Positions 34,801-45,149 of a DNA stretch of 64,000 bases are shown here, piece after piece. Made by a program: the position numbers and the translations under genes. The notes under the pieces are model-generated. The model worked only from the letters and a program-made list of their open reading frames with translations, was not told the origin of the DNA and ran no database searches. The stretch covers positions 30,776,442-30,840,441 of the forward strand of contig NC_039367.1 of NCBI RefSeq assembly GCF_003573695.1. Direction: 5' to 3'. Positions within the stretch are counted from its first letter, which is position 1. Every line of letters begins with the position of its first letter. The stretch comes from Papaver somniferum. Taxonomy: Eukaryota; Streptophyta; Magnoliopsida; Ranunculales; Papaveraceae.

Positions 34801-35410
34801 GTGTGCATCATCTCTTCTTATTCTAATTCTGGATTTTGGTTTCCTTTCCTTTCTCAAAACCCATAATTTTGTATTTTGTATTTTGTAATCCTACTAGTTA
34901 CATTTAGACGAGGACGATGAATCTGTGCTCTATGAGTATTTGGACACAGCCGCTAGACAACTTAATCGGTTGTTCCAGAAGGTACGTACATTCACTCTAT
35001 TAATTTATATTATTGCTTGAGGAAGTTGTTTCTTCTATTTTCTTGGTCTAAACTTTTGATCCAAACAGTGGCTGGAAGAAACCGAATTTCGTTCCGGTTG
35101 CCGTCGTTATTATCGTAAGGGAGACCGCCACCACGAGAAGAAGTCATCATCGTCGTTATCAATCGTACCTTACTTGGCATGTTCGGCTGTCTGGCCAGGT
35201 CAATAGGACGGGGTTTGGGAAGACTTTGTGCCTAACCCGTTATCGTCAGATGAATTTTTCTCGGAACTTTTTGTTTTTGCGGCCAGACTTGTGTTGAGGG
35301 TTTCTTTTTTTCCTTTGATGTTCTTTGTTGTTTGAGTTGTCAGGAATGTCTGACTTCTCTTCTTCTTGTACTGTAATCTTTCATTTGTTGTTAATAAAAT
35401 CTGTTCTGTT
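34801..35410 (+). other. Unrecognised small gene, copy B (two-exon model)
   Basis: Exon 34908-34981 (acceptor CATTTAG, donor CAGAAG|GTACGT) reads EDDESVLYEYLDTAARQLNR then LFQK and aligns with copy A at 7 of 20 positions. After an intron ending in CAAACAG the next exon reads WLEETEFRSGCRRYYRKGDR, HHEKKSSSSLSIVPYLACSA and stops at TAG near 35205. An AATAAAAT polyadenylation-like signal is at 35393. It lacks most of the Cys residues seen in copy A. The leader CTCTTCTTATTCTAATTCTG parallels CTCTTGTTATTCTAATATTG of copy A, so the duplication covers ~490 bp. Confidence 0.4.
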
Positions 35411-36382
35411 CATACATTTCCAGCCACAGCAACTTCAATCGTCTGCAGCGTCATTTGTGTGTCTAACATACCACGGGTCCCGTCCCTTATCCAAATGAAT
35501 GTTTTTGCTGCTTGAGTTTCCAGAAAATCTCATATTTAATATTTACTGTAAAACCAACCCTACAACTGACTAGGTTTATCCATTTCTCTTCCATAATCAT
35601 CTTTTCTCTGCAAATCTCGAGAACTCACCATGTCTGCAACTAATTTCAACCACCGAAGACAATCAATACCCTAACCTTCTTCCTCGGAGCAGCAGCAGAT
35701 TCATTTTCTCGATCTCAGATTCAAAAGCAAACTTATTTTGATTTCTCGTTCATACACAGCAACAATAAGACGAAATTCTTCTCCTTGATCTCGAATTCAT
35801 CAGCACCACCAGCTGCTGTTTCCAATTTCTCGATCTCTCTGATGTCTCCTCTCGTTTCTGAATTTCAGATGGCTGTGGAAGAAAAACTAGAGTTGTCTGA
35901 ATTCAACTCGACCTAAGTAAATTAAATAATCTGAGCGATTAATTTTCTTCTTTCTTGTATACCAATCAATCAATCATTCTTTTTCGCTAATCAACGATTC
36001 AGACCTAACAAATCATCGAATTACAAAAAGAAATGAGTTCATCACAAAGGTTCGATCGGAAACTGGAAGAAATCATCCATGAAGATTTTCAATTTTGATG
36101 AGAAATTCAAATACCCATTTAACTTCCATCAAAAAGTTCATTATTCTTAATTGTTGAAGTTGAGATTTCTTGGTGAAGTTCTTGATGATGTTTTTTTGAG
36201 AATGTCTGCTATTGATTTTGGTTTTTGATTTTTTTTGGTTTGGGAGAGATGACGAGGGGAGTATCACTGAAAAAGAATTGATTGTTGTCGTAGATTAGTA
36301 TGACTGAAGAAGAATGATTGTTGTTGTAGATTAATCGCTTAGACAATGTGCAGATTCAGAATTTATGTCCCTAAACAAGTAG
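35411..36382. other. Stretch left of the Copia element, no supported gene
   Basis: Contains a short ATG frame (MSATNFNHRRQSIP) at about 35630 after a CT-rich leader, too short to call. 36344-36372 (GACAATGTGCAGATTCAG, ATTTATGTCC) is a copy of 10005-10035; the matching right half of that repeat lies beyond the Copia element at 41303, so the element interrupted it. Confidence 0.45.
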
Positions 36383-36523
36383 TATTAGGAATATATCAGT
36401 AAAATCCTGTACAGTCAAGTCAATCATATTGACTTGACATTATGTCCGAATAGGTATAAATACCCCTCCTCTGTGTCCGTGTTTAGAACCTAATAATTAC
36501 CTGTAATAATACTAATCTTTTCA
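36383..36523 (+). repeat. 5' LTR of the Copia element
   Basis: 141 bp, TATTAGGAATATATCAG ... ACTAATCTTTTCA. About six differences from the 3' LTR (~4 percent). It contains an inverted repeat GTCAAGTCAAT-3-ATTGACTTGAC and a TATAAATAC box, the likely promoter of the element transcript. Confidence 0.88.
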
Positions 36524-36728
36524 TGGTATCATTGAGGAAAGGTTCTTTCTAGGTCAACTCGAAATTTCTTAACATTTTTTTCCTTACAGTTTGTGATTTC
36601 TATCACTAAAACTACATATCAAACAATTTTTTTCAATAATTTTCTTATCTACATTCAACTTTGGTTGCCGCTTTTGGTTCATATCTTGATAATCTTCTTT
36701 CATATCTTGTTTCTTGCAACATCTTATA

Positions 36729-37939
36729 ATGCCGAATATAAGAGGATCTCTTAACAATTTACAACAACAGTTCAATCAAGATTCAACCAGTAATTTGAAT
36801 CATCGCAACCTCATGTTGGTATTTCAAATTCCGCTGCTCATACTTCTGGTGGAGATGCAAATCTGGGTAATTCTAGTTACTTTTCTCTTCCTTTTAATAA
36901 TGTTGTTAATTTCGTTTCCTTGAAATTAGATCATACTAATTTCTTGTTATGGAGTGATCAGTGCGAATCTGTGTTAATATCAACTGATTTGTATGGTCAT
37001 GTAAGTGGGGAAATAGTTGAACCTCCATCTCAAATTGTTAATAATGGAGTTTCTGTTGTTAATCCAAGATGGGTATACTGGAGAAAGGCAGATAGGTTTG
37101 TTGTTAGTTGTTTAAAATCCACATTCACTGAAACTGTTTCCAGTGATGTTTTGCGTATGACTACTGCAAGGGAAATTTGGAAATATCTTGAATCATCTTT
37201 TAGATCTCAATTTGGTGCAAGAAGGAATATGCTAAGACAACAATTATATGGAATTAGAAGAGGGTCTCAGACAATAAGTGCTTATTTACACAATTTGAAG
37301 ACAATCACTGATTCTTTAGTTGCCATCAATGATAGGGTTTCTGATATAAACATGATGATGTACATTCTTAATGGTCTTGGAAGAGAGTATGATACTTTTG
37401 TCATCTCATCCCAAAATAGAGAAACACCATATACATATGGTGAGTTGAAAGCTAGATTGTTGACACATGAACAGTGGCTCAATGATCAAAATCAAGATAC
37501 TAGCGGTGTGCTTGATAATCATTCGGCCTTTTATGGAAGGAATAGTTCAAATGGAAATAAGAATGTAAAGTATAAGGGCGAGAACAAGAATACTCAAGGT
37601 CAGGGTACTAAGAATGGTAGTACACAGTTTAAGAGTGGTGCTGGTTCTACAAGTTCCAATGCAGATGCTTCTGACCGTGGTGCTGGTAACAGATCTTTTG
37701 TAGACTTCTCTACAATTGAGTGTCAAATTTGTCGAAAAACTGGACATTATGCAACTAGGTGTTTTTTCAGATATCATCCACCACCTACTTCTTCTGACTC
37801 TAAATCAACTGCAGTTGTAACTCAAGTTGACACAGCCTTTAGTGGAGTTCGAGTTAATACAACTGATTTATGTGATGATCCATCTGGTGCTTCTACTTCA
37901 ACTACTTGGATTTCAGACTTAGGGCTTCTCGACACATGA
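36729..37939 (+). pseudogene. Copia gag with CCHC zinc knuckle
   Basis: The ATG at 36729 starts MPNIRGSLNNLQQQFNQ; a frame change near 36815 leads into 36920-37939. That part carries the Copia gag domain (LDHTNFLLWSDQCESVLIS, WRKADRFVVSCL, FRSQFGARRNMLRQQLYGIR, NGLGREYDTFVISSQNRE). The zinc knuckle is CQICRKTGHYATRC (CX2CX4HX4C) near 37720. The frame ends at WISDLGLLDT, where a frameshift falls inside the protease active site. Confidence 0.85.
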
Positions 37940-40230
37940 CTAGTGACATAGATATTTTGCAGAATACTTCTTTTTATCATGGAACAGACAAGGTCATTGT
38001 GGGAAATGGTAAGACTCTACCAATTACTCAAACTGGTACTTCTGTTTTAAATACACATGATAGTAGTTTTACTCTAAAACAAGTTTTACTAGTGCCTGAG
38101 ATTAAACAAAACCTGTTATCAGTTGCGCAATTTGCTAAGGATAATTGTTGTTATTTTGTGCTTGATCCATGGAGTTTTGAGATTAGAGACCTTAGTTCAC
38201 ATGCTATTCTAGCTCAAGGAAAAATGGTTAACAACTTATATCCAATTTCTCATGTTTCTTTTAACAAAAATGCTCATTTTACTTCTTATTCATCTATTCT
38301 GGCTTCTTCTTCTCTATGGCATAATCGACTGGGTCACCCATCCAAGAAAATAATTCGTCATTTGAGTCGTACTAAAGCAATTTCTTTACATTCTAATCAT
38401 GAGAATCAACTTTGTCATCCTTGTCAAACTGTAAAAAGTAAAAAGTTACCTTTTACTCTTTCTTCATCTCATGAGACTAGACCATCAGCTCTCATTCATT
38501 GTGATGTTTGGGGTCCTTCCCCTGTCACTTCTCATGCTGGATTTCGATATTACATTGTTTTCATTGATGATGCCAGTAGGTTTCACTGGATTTATCCCAT
38601 GAAACTCAAAACTGATGTTATTCATTGTTTTACTCATTTTAAAACTCTTACAAAAAATTTGTTTTCTACGAAAATATTATTCTTTCAGACAGAAAATGCT
38701 TGTGAATTATCCAAAGGTTCATTTAAGCAATGTATGGATTCTAATGGCATTCATCTTAGACTGTCTTGTCCAAATACACTTGAGAAAAATGGTCCTGCAG
38801 AACGTAAGCATCGTCATATAACTGAAATGGGTAATACCTTGTTGTTTCATTCCTCAGCTCCTAAATATTTTTGGTATGATGCATTTCTAACTGCAACAAA
38901 TTTGATCAATAGGACCCCTACACCTATTTTATCTATGAAGTCACCTTATGAAGTTTTATCTCAACACTCTCCAGATTATTCTGTATTGCGAGTTTTTGGA
39001 TCAATTTTTTTTCCTTTTCTTGGTCATTATAGGCCTGACAAATTGTCTCCTAAATCTATTAAATGCATTTTTATTGGATATAGTCCCCTCCATAAAGGAT
39101 ACAAATGTTTTGATCCAGTTACTCATAAACTTCATACTTCTCGCCATGTTGTCTTTGATGAATCTCATTTCTACTATAATTCTTACTCTACATCATCTGA
39201 AAATTCTACTCTAGACTCTGTTTTATCTCATGACACTGATGGAGTTGAAACCACAAATTCTGTTTTTCCATCATCTGCTTCACCTCCTCCTACTACTGTG
39301 GTCACTAGATCAATGCAGGGCATTTCAAAGCCTAATTTTTTTTCATATTATGTTTTAAATAATTCAGTGAAGCATCCAATTCCTTCTGCTTTTACAAGTT
39401 TGTTAACCAATATTTCTGAGCCTAAGAATTTTAGGGAAGCATGTACCGTACCTGAATGGATGGTTTCTATGAAAGAAGAAAATGATGCTCTCATGTTGAA
39501 TGAAAATTGGGACTATGTTTTGCCAGAACCCCATATGAATATCTTAGGATGTAAATGGGTTTATAAAGTAAAGTTGAAAGCAAATGGCAAAGTTGATAGA
39601 CTCAAATCAAGATTAGTAGCTCAAGGTTATGATCATCAAGAGGGTGTAGATTTTGGAGAGACTTTTATTCCAGCTGTCAAATCTACTACAATAAGAGTTG
39701 TGTTAACCTTAGCAATCACAAATGATTGGTATGTGCAACATCTTGATGTGTCAAATGCATTCTTGCATGAATACTTGACTGAGGATGTTCACATGAAACA
39801 ACCACCAGGATTTACAAATCCTAATTTTCCTAACCATGTTTGTCATCTCAAGAGATCATTATATGGTTTAAAGCAAGCTCCTAGGGCTTGGTTCCATAGA
39901 TTTAGTTCTTTCCTTCTACAATGTGGTTTTCATAAATCTAAGAATGATCATTCAATGTTCATTTATATTACGGAGACAGATCTGCTTGTGTTACTGTTGT
40001 ATGTGGGTGATATTCTTCTAACAGGAAATTCTACAGTTCTTATTATCAAATTAGTTCAAGTTTTGAGTAAAGAGTTTGCTACGAAAGACTTAGGGGATTT
40101 GAATTTCTTTCTTGGAATAGAAGCTACTAGATCTGCAGATGCAATTTTTCTTACTCAGCAAAAATATACTTTAGAACTTCTTACAAAGGAAAATATGGTG
40201 GATTGTAAGCCATGTGACACCCAGTTGTAA
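37906..40230 (+). pseudogene. Copia pol: protease remnant, integrase, reverse transcriptase
   Basis: 774 codons. The protease active-site triad is damaged: DSG reads DLG and a base is missing, so gag and pol are out of frame at about 37920. GAG-pre-integrase is LWHNRLGHPSKKIIRHL with CHPC. In the integrase core the first Asp is present (HCDVWGP), but the second is Glu (FFQTENACE, codon GAA at 38692-38694); the catalytic Glu region AERKHRH is kept. The RT has QHLDVSNAFLH and YGLKQAPRAW, but the catalytic YVDD reads YVGD (GGT at 40006-40008). A one-base loss near 40222 ends the ORF at TAA 40228-40230. Each of these would abolish activity. Confidence 0.9.
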
Positions 40231-40265
40231 AAGGGAAAAGATGTTTTATCCATGATGGTGTTCCA

Positions 40266-40964
40266 TTGTCTGATCCATTAGCTTATAGAACAATAGTGGG
40301 TGGTCTTCAATATCTCACTCATACAATACCAGATATATGTTTTGTTGTCAATTATGTATCACAATTCATGCATAACCCAACTGATCAACATTTTATTCTT
40401 TTCAAAAGAATTCTAAGATATTTAAAAGGTACATTAGGGACTGGTATTACTTTACAGAGAGGCAACATCAATTCTTTAACTGCATATACTGATTCTGACT
40501 GGGCTGGTTGTCCAGATACAAGAAGATCTACTTCTGGATATGTTGTCTTTATGGGAAATTCAATTATTTCTTGGTCTTCAAAGAAACAACCAACTATTTC
40601 AAGGAGTTCAGTTGAAGCTGAATACAAGTGTTTAACTGTGGCAACTACTGAATTACAATTTCTGACATATGTACTAACAGAGTTGAATGTTTCAGTTAAT
40701 TATCCTCTGCAGCTATACTGTGACAATCAAAGTGCTATATGTTTGGCTTCTAACTCAGTATTCCATGCCAGGACCAAGCATGTGGAGGTAGATTACCATA
40801 CTGTAAGAGAGCTGGTGGAAGAAGGAATGATTTTGGTCAGTCATATAGTTTCTGAAGAACAGTTAGCTGATGTGATAACAAAAGGACTTTGTTATCCAAC
40901 TTTCTCCAGACTTCTGCAAAGAATAGTACAATCTCCAACTGATCATGTCACTGTACCAGATTAA
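40266..40964 (+). pseudogene. Copia RNase H and C-terminus
   Basis: This is the end of pol in a different frame from the main ORF. It reads DPLAYRTIVGGLQYLTHTIP, then RNase H: YTDSDWAGCPDTRRSTSGY (Asp), SSVEAEYK (Glu), LYCDNQSAICLASN (Asp) and HARTKHVEVDYHTVRE. The RNase H catalytic residues are all present. It ends 180 bp before the 3' LTR. Confidence 0.9.
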
Positions 40965-41143
40965 TGTTGTATTGTTCTACTATTTCAGTTCAGTTTAGCT
41001 CTTGTTGAGCATCTGATCTCTTACTTCTTTATCTTCACAGACTGACTCTTGTTGAGTGTCTGTCCTTTTTAGGCTCTTGTTGAGTACTTTTCTTTTGTAG
41101 TTTACAATTGATTACAGTGTCTGCTTGTATCAATTGTGGGGGG

Positions 41144-41300
41144 TGTATTAGGAATATATCAGTAAAGTCCTGTACAGTCAAGTCAATCATATTGACTTGA
41201 CATTATGTCTGAATAGGTATACATACCCCTCCTCTGTGTCTGTGTTTAGAACCTAATAATTACCTGTAATAATACTAATATTCTCAATTGTTATTCTTCT
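41144..41300 (+). repeat. 3' LTR of the Copia element
   Basis: Begins TGTATTAGGAATATATCAG after a G-run at 41138-41143 and ends near 41300, with an extra ATTGTTATTCTTCT after TTCTCA compared with the 5' LTR. Same inverted repeat GTCAAGTCAAT/ATTGACTTGAC. Confidence 0.85.
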
Positions 41301-41302
41301 CA

Positions 41303-41665
41303 AGTAGATTTATATGGCCTTAGCATTATTGTAGTGAACAATATCTAGTTATTTCTTGAATCATTGTGTTGTTTGATGAAACATCACAATGTTTGCATTA
41401 TTATAGTGGAGAAGATCTAGTTATTTCTTGAATCATTGTGTTGTTTCAAGAAACATCACAATGTTTGCATGATCATAGTGGAGATAAATTTAGTTATTTC
41501 TTGAACCATTGTGATGTTTCATCAAACATTGTGGCTATTCATGACTCAACACATTCACATGTATATAATAATTCTCCATCATTTTTCTATGTTTTCTATT
41601 TGGATTCTTCATGTAAACAAGTTAATATGGATATAGTTGTTGAAGACCTTCCATCATATTAAAAA
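41303..41665 (+). promoter_or_regulatory. Promoter-like array of 30-bp palindromes, copy B
   Basis: Three tandem units of 72-73 bp with palindromes at 41362-41391, 41434-41463 and 41507-41533. The first has CATTGTGTTGTTTGA/TGAAACATCACAATG arms. They are followed by CATGACTCAAC and TATATAATA at 41562, then text similar to copy A (TTTGGATTC, TTGTTGAAGACC). The open frame at 41438-41662 crosses the palindromes and is not a convincing gene. The left edge is the right half of the repeat broken by the Copia insertion. Confidence 0.5.
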
Positions 41666-43625
41666 AAGGTTTAGCCATGAAATTTAGTTGCAGAGGTACA
41701 AATTTTTGTCTCGTTATAGTTCGTTCCTTTCCAAATTTTTACACTCATGGGCTGGATTAGTATTTATCCTTAGTATTTATAGTTCGTTCCTTTGTAGGTG
41801 CATGGTGTTACTGATTACAGTTGTTGAGTTATCCACCTTAGGAGACTAATATCCCCTCTTAATTTATCCGTTTGATTTTTGACTAGGGTAATCTCTAGGA
41901 ATATCCACATTCCACATGATTTGTACCACTCATCTTTGCTATCCTGCCATCTGTTTAGGCTAGAGAGTTCATTTCTGTAAAAGGATTCAGTGGCTTACGA
42001 GCAATGTTGTCACACGGATTTGATCTGCTATGTGCATTTATTTTCATATGGGGCATGTTAATAAGGTTATAAGCTGATTAAGTTGTATATTTTTAATTAC
42101 AGGAGTTGCAGGGCAACGTAATCTCATGATGAGTTGATTAAAGCAAGAAAAGAAATTGTTGATTTTCATGAAGAAAATGGTGTTGCTTGAGAATTGTAGT
42201 GCCTTAACTATGCTGGTAATTATCTCTCTCTAAATTACTATACTTTGTGAATAAAAACTAAAACTAGTAATACAGTAAAATCCAGTGGAATCCACAAATT
42301 TTGACATTTATGTGAGAATGTCAAGGATCAGTGCTCCACTATTCACAATCAGCTCCGAAAATAGTTCGCTGGTGTGTATAAAACTACTGAATTTAGTTAG
42401 TATTTACTGAATTTAGCATTTTGGATAATATTTTATTTAGTAGAGATGTAATAGAACAACTTCAATAGTGTTAGAAATTCTAAGAAAGTAAAGGTTGTAA
42501 TCACACGAAAAACGTCAATTTTATTTGCCTTTTCTTTACTAGGCCTTAGATGTAGATAAATGAAAATAAAGCGTCTTTTATTTTTTTCCCAATTGTTTTC
42601 GTTTCTTATTAGAATTTTTTCTTTGGCTTATGATCACTCCTTTGTGTGGACGAATTGGATGTGATTTTGGGTTGCCGATACTTTTTTAGATGCATGTTTT
42701 TGTTTTACTCATTAGATTTCTTTTAAAATGAAATCCAACATTAAGATATCTGTAGGAACTTTTTCTTTACTGGAAAAAAGATCCAAATGGAGTCTGAGTC
42801 TGGAATCAGATCCAAAAGAATAATCCGCTAACTATGATTATACCGCAACTCTCATCGTCAATTTTTTTATACGACTCCTTTTGGTATTGGAATTTGGAGT
42901 GCATGAAAAGCCTTGCCCACAACATTAGACTTGGCTAGTTGGCTATCTCCGGTACCTTGCTATATAACTGCTAGAATGTGTTGAAGACAAACATGGAGTA
43001 GGGTATATGTCTGCTGTTGGATCGTGTCCCTGTTATACATGCATAACTGACCCTCTCTCAACTGTTACTTCAGAACTTATACATACACCTTGGGGTAGCA
43101 GAGAAAACCTAAAGTTTGTTATGCTTGATGGCCCCAACCTGATTATTTTGAAACTCTGCGCTTTTGCAGCGCAGGAGCATGTATATTGAGCTTGGTTAGA
43201 GGCCCAAATCATTTTTTACCTGGATCCTGAACAATTATGTTGAAATCTCTGACTTGTTTATACTTCTCCCGGTGGCTTCAACTCCGAGCTATGTGATACT
43301 TGTTATATCAAACCAACAGATTTCCGATACTCTAATCGGGCTCCATATTGGACAGCTGTGTTCTATTCATTTAAAATGCTTTCTATGCATCATAATCAAC
43401 TCGAGCATGTCGAACTTTATGCTAACATTTTACAGTGCCCTTTTATATGCAGGCTTGGTGAAGATGCTGTCCTTCATCCAGAGGGTTCTGCAGCAGCCAG
43501 CCAGCAGTTCCAACATTTGAAATCGCTGATACCCCCTAATCCTGCCACAACTGTTGTTTCCACCCACACATAGAAAGATGGGTCATTGCTCAAGTCTCAA
43601 GAGGACCAATTATTGAAAGACTGAT
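41666..43625 (+). other. Exon-like islands of an unknown gene between repeats
   Basis: 42103-42190 (acceptor AATTACAG) reads SHDELIKARKEIVDFHEENG then VA and a stop, a helical, plausibly coding piece. 43452-43573 (acceptor TATGCAG) reads LGEDAVLHPEGSAAASQQFQ, HLKSLIPPNPATTVVSTHT and stops at TAG. 43007-43189 is open (MSAVGSCPCYTCITDPLSTV...) but without domain clues. I cannot name a family. The rest is AT-rich intron-like or intergenic DNA. Confidence 0.3.
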
Positions 43626-43629
43626 TTGG

Positions 43630-44160
43630 GCGCAGTATTGGCTGGTTATGGGGTTCCGCACTTGTCACCACGGTTTTTCATTAGATATTTTCTAATGATG
43701 CCGGGCCTCCTATGGTGGGGCCAAACTCCCCCTGTCCCTATTACGGTGACAATGGCGGATCCGCATAACCAGCTAAAACTGTTTGGCCGAAGCTCAAAAG
43801 AGGGAAGCTATACTAAAGAAGAAGAAAGTTGGACTTCATATCATGCAGGACTTCATATCTTCTAACAGGGCTCCATGGTTTGGTAAATTTATGTTTTTTT
43901 AACACCTTTTTTTGTTGTTCACCTCGTAGAAAGAACTCATCCTACGATTTGGATGCAGTAATGGGCCTATTGGCTGGTTGCCAACATTTTCATGACATAT
44001 TATCTAGAATGCCGATAAAACTGCCCCTGTCCCTACCTTGGTGACAAGGGCGAATCCGCACCACCAGCAAAAACTGTTTTGCCGAAGTATGAAAAGAAAA
44101 GCTATTATGAAGAAGAAGAATAACCAGATCATGCAGGACTTCGTATCTTCTGTTCAAGGA
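43630..44160 (+). repeat. Diverged tandem duplication of a coding-like segment
   Basis: 43633-43865 and 43958-44160 share order and wording: GCGCAGTATTGGCTGGTTAT / GCAGTAATGGGCCTATTGGC, CCCCTGTCCCTATTACGGTG / CCCCTGTCCCTACCTTGGTG, and GCAGGACTTC.TATCTTCT. In the shared frame copy 1 reads TPPVPITVTMADPHNQLKLF and copy 2 TAPVPTLVTRANPHHQQKLF. Frame-preserving divergence suggests the ancestor was coding. Confidence 0.55.
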
Positions 44161-44525
44161 CTCAAGGCAAGCTACATTTCTCAACTTTTACAAGGCAGTC
44201 AGAGTGGCAAAAGCTGCTTATTATCTGGCAAAACAGGCAAGAAAGACATTACTGGTCTATGGATGACGGCAGGGATTCAACGTTTACAAGGCTGATTGAA
44301 AAAGAGAGGACTTTTTAGACATTCTGTTGAAAGATGCTTATGATACGCCATACTTTAAAGCGAGGGATGTGATCCTGCGGTCTGGTCCACAACTTGGATA
44401 CGAGGACTAGGATCCTCCGGTCTGTTCCTGTGCAGTTCCAAGATTATCATAGTTGATAGATGTTTTTGTGTTCCAATGTCTGTCTATTTATTATGTGGCT
44501 TTTATGTAAATGTTAACAGAGAACA
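44160..44525 (+). pseudogene. Unknown coding 3'-end remnant, plus-strand copy
   Basis: In one frame it reads RQATFLNFYKAVRVAKAAYY, LAKQARKTLLVYG*RQGFNV, YKAD*KREDFLDILLKDAYD and TPYFKARDVILRSGPQLGYE, D, stop near 44409, with two internal TGA codons. The minus-strand copy at 44788-45142 reads the same way, which shows which frame was the coding one. Two internal stops make it a pseudogene. Family not recognised. Confidence 0.5.
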
Positions 44526-44787
44526 ATGATGCCTATGGCTTGACCATATCACTCTTTTTTTTGAAGCTAAATCTTGTCTAAAATGACCTTTGTAGCTTTA
44601 GCCATTCTAAAATCCTGAGGTTGTGAGATGCAACACACCAACAATTAACAGACCACTGTGACCGCAGAGGAAAAGCTGATGCTAAAAAAACTCACGTTTA
44701 ATGAAACAGAAGTAATTATTCAGAAGAAGTTTTCAAGGAAAGATGAAGAGATGATAATGAAGTCATGCCACATCTGGCATCCTTTCT

Positions 44788-45142
44788 GTTAACATTTACA
44801 TGTTAGCCACACAATAAATAGACATTCGAACATAAAAAAACAACTATAAAAATTCAACTATCAACTATGATAGTCTTGGAACTACACGATCTTAGTCTGG
44901 CAATTCAAGTTGTCGACCAGACTGCAGGATCATATTCCTTGTATCCAAGTTGTAATAAGCATCTTTCCACAGAACGCCTAGTAGTTCATCTAAAAAGTTT
45001 TGTGGTTCAGTATCAGCCTTGTAATCTTTGAAGCCCCAGCACTAGTACAGTAGTGTCATTTTGCTTGTTTTGCCAGATAAGCGCTGTTCCACTTCCTTGA
45101 ATGCCTCTTAAAATATGAGAAATGTAGCTTGCCTTGGAGTGT
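44788..45142 (-). pseudogene. Unknown coding 3'-end remnant, minus-strand copy
   Basis: The reverse complement of this stretch aligns with 44160-44525 over its whole length, including the 3' non-coding TATCATAGTTGATAG and ACATGTAAATGTTAACAG / TTATGTAAATGTTAACAG. The frame matching the plus copy reads GFKDYKADTEPQNFLDELLG, VLWKDAYYNLDTRNMILQSG, RQLELPD and stop. Stops also occur upstream in it. Together the copies form a large inverted repeat with a ~260-bp spacer. Confidence 0.5.
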
Positions 45143-45149
45143 TTAATTT

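Larger units (their letters stand above)
36383..41300 (+). mobile_element. Ty1/Copia retrotransposon, structurally complete, coding-dead
   Basis: 4918 bp with short LTRs of about 141 bp. A direct repeat CAAGTAG flanks it (36376-36382 and 41301-41307); the exact ends are ambiguous by a few bases because the 3' LTR has ~16 extra bases after TTCTCA. A primer site TGGTATCATTGAGG follows the 5' LTR and a GGGGGG tract precedes the 3' LTR. Order is gag, protease, integrase, RT, RNase H, as in Copia. Lesions hit the protease, integrase, RT and two frames (see parts). Confidence 0.93.

Noticed and set aside
41438..41662. 74-codon ORF across the palindrome array
   Set aside because: Copy A at 16.7 kb does not keep the frame; the palindromes explain the sequence.
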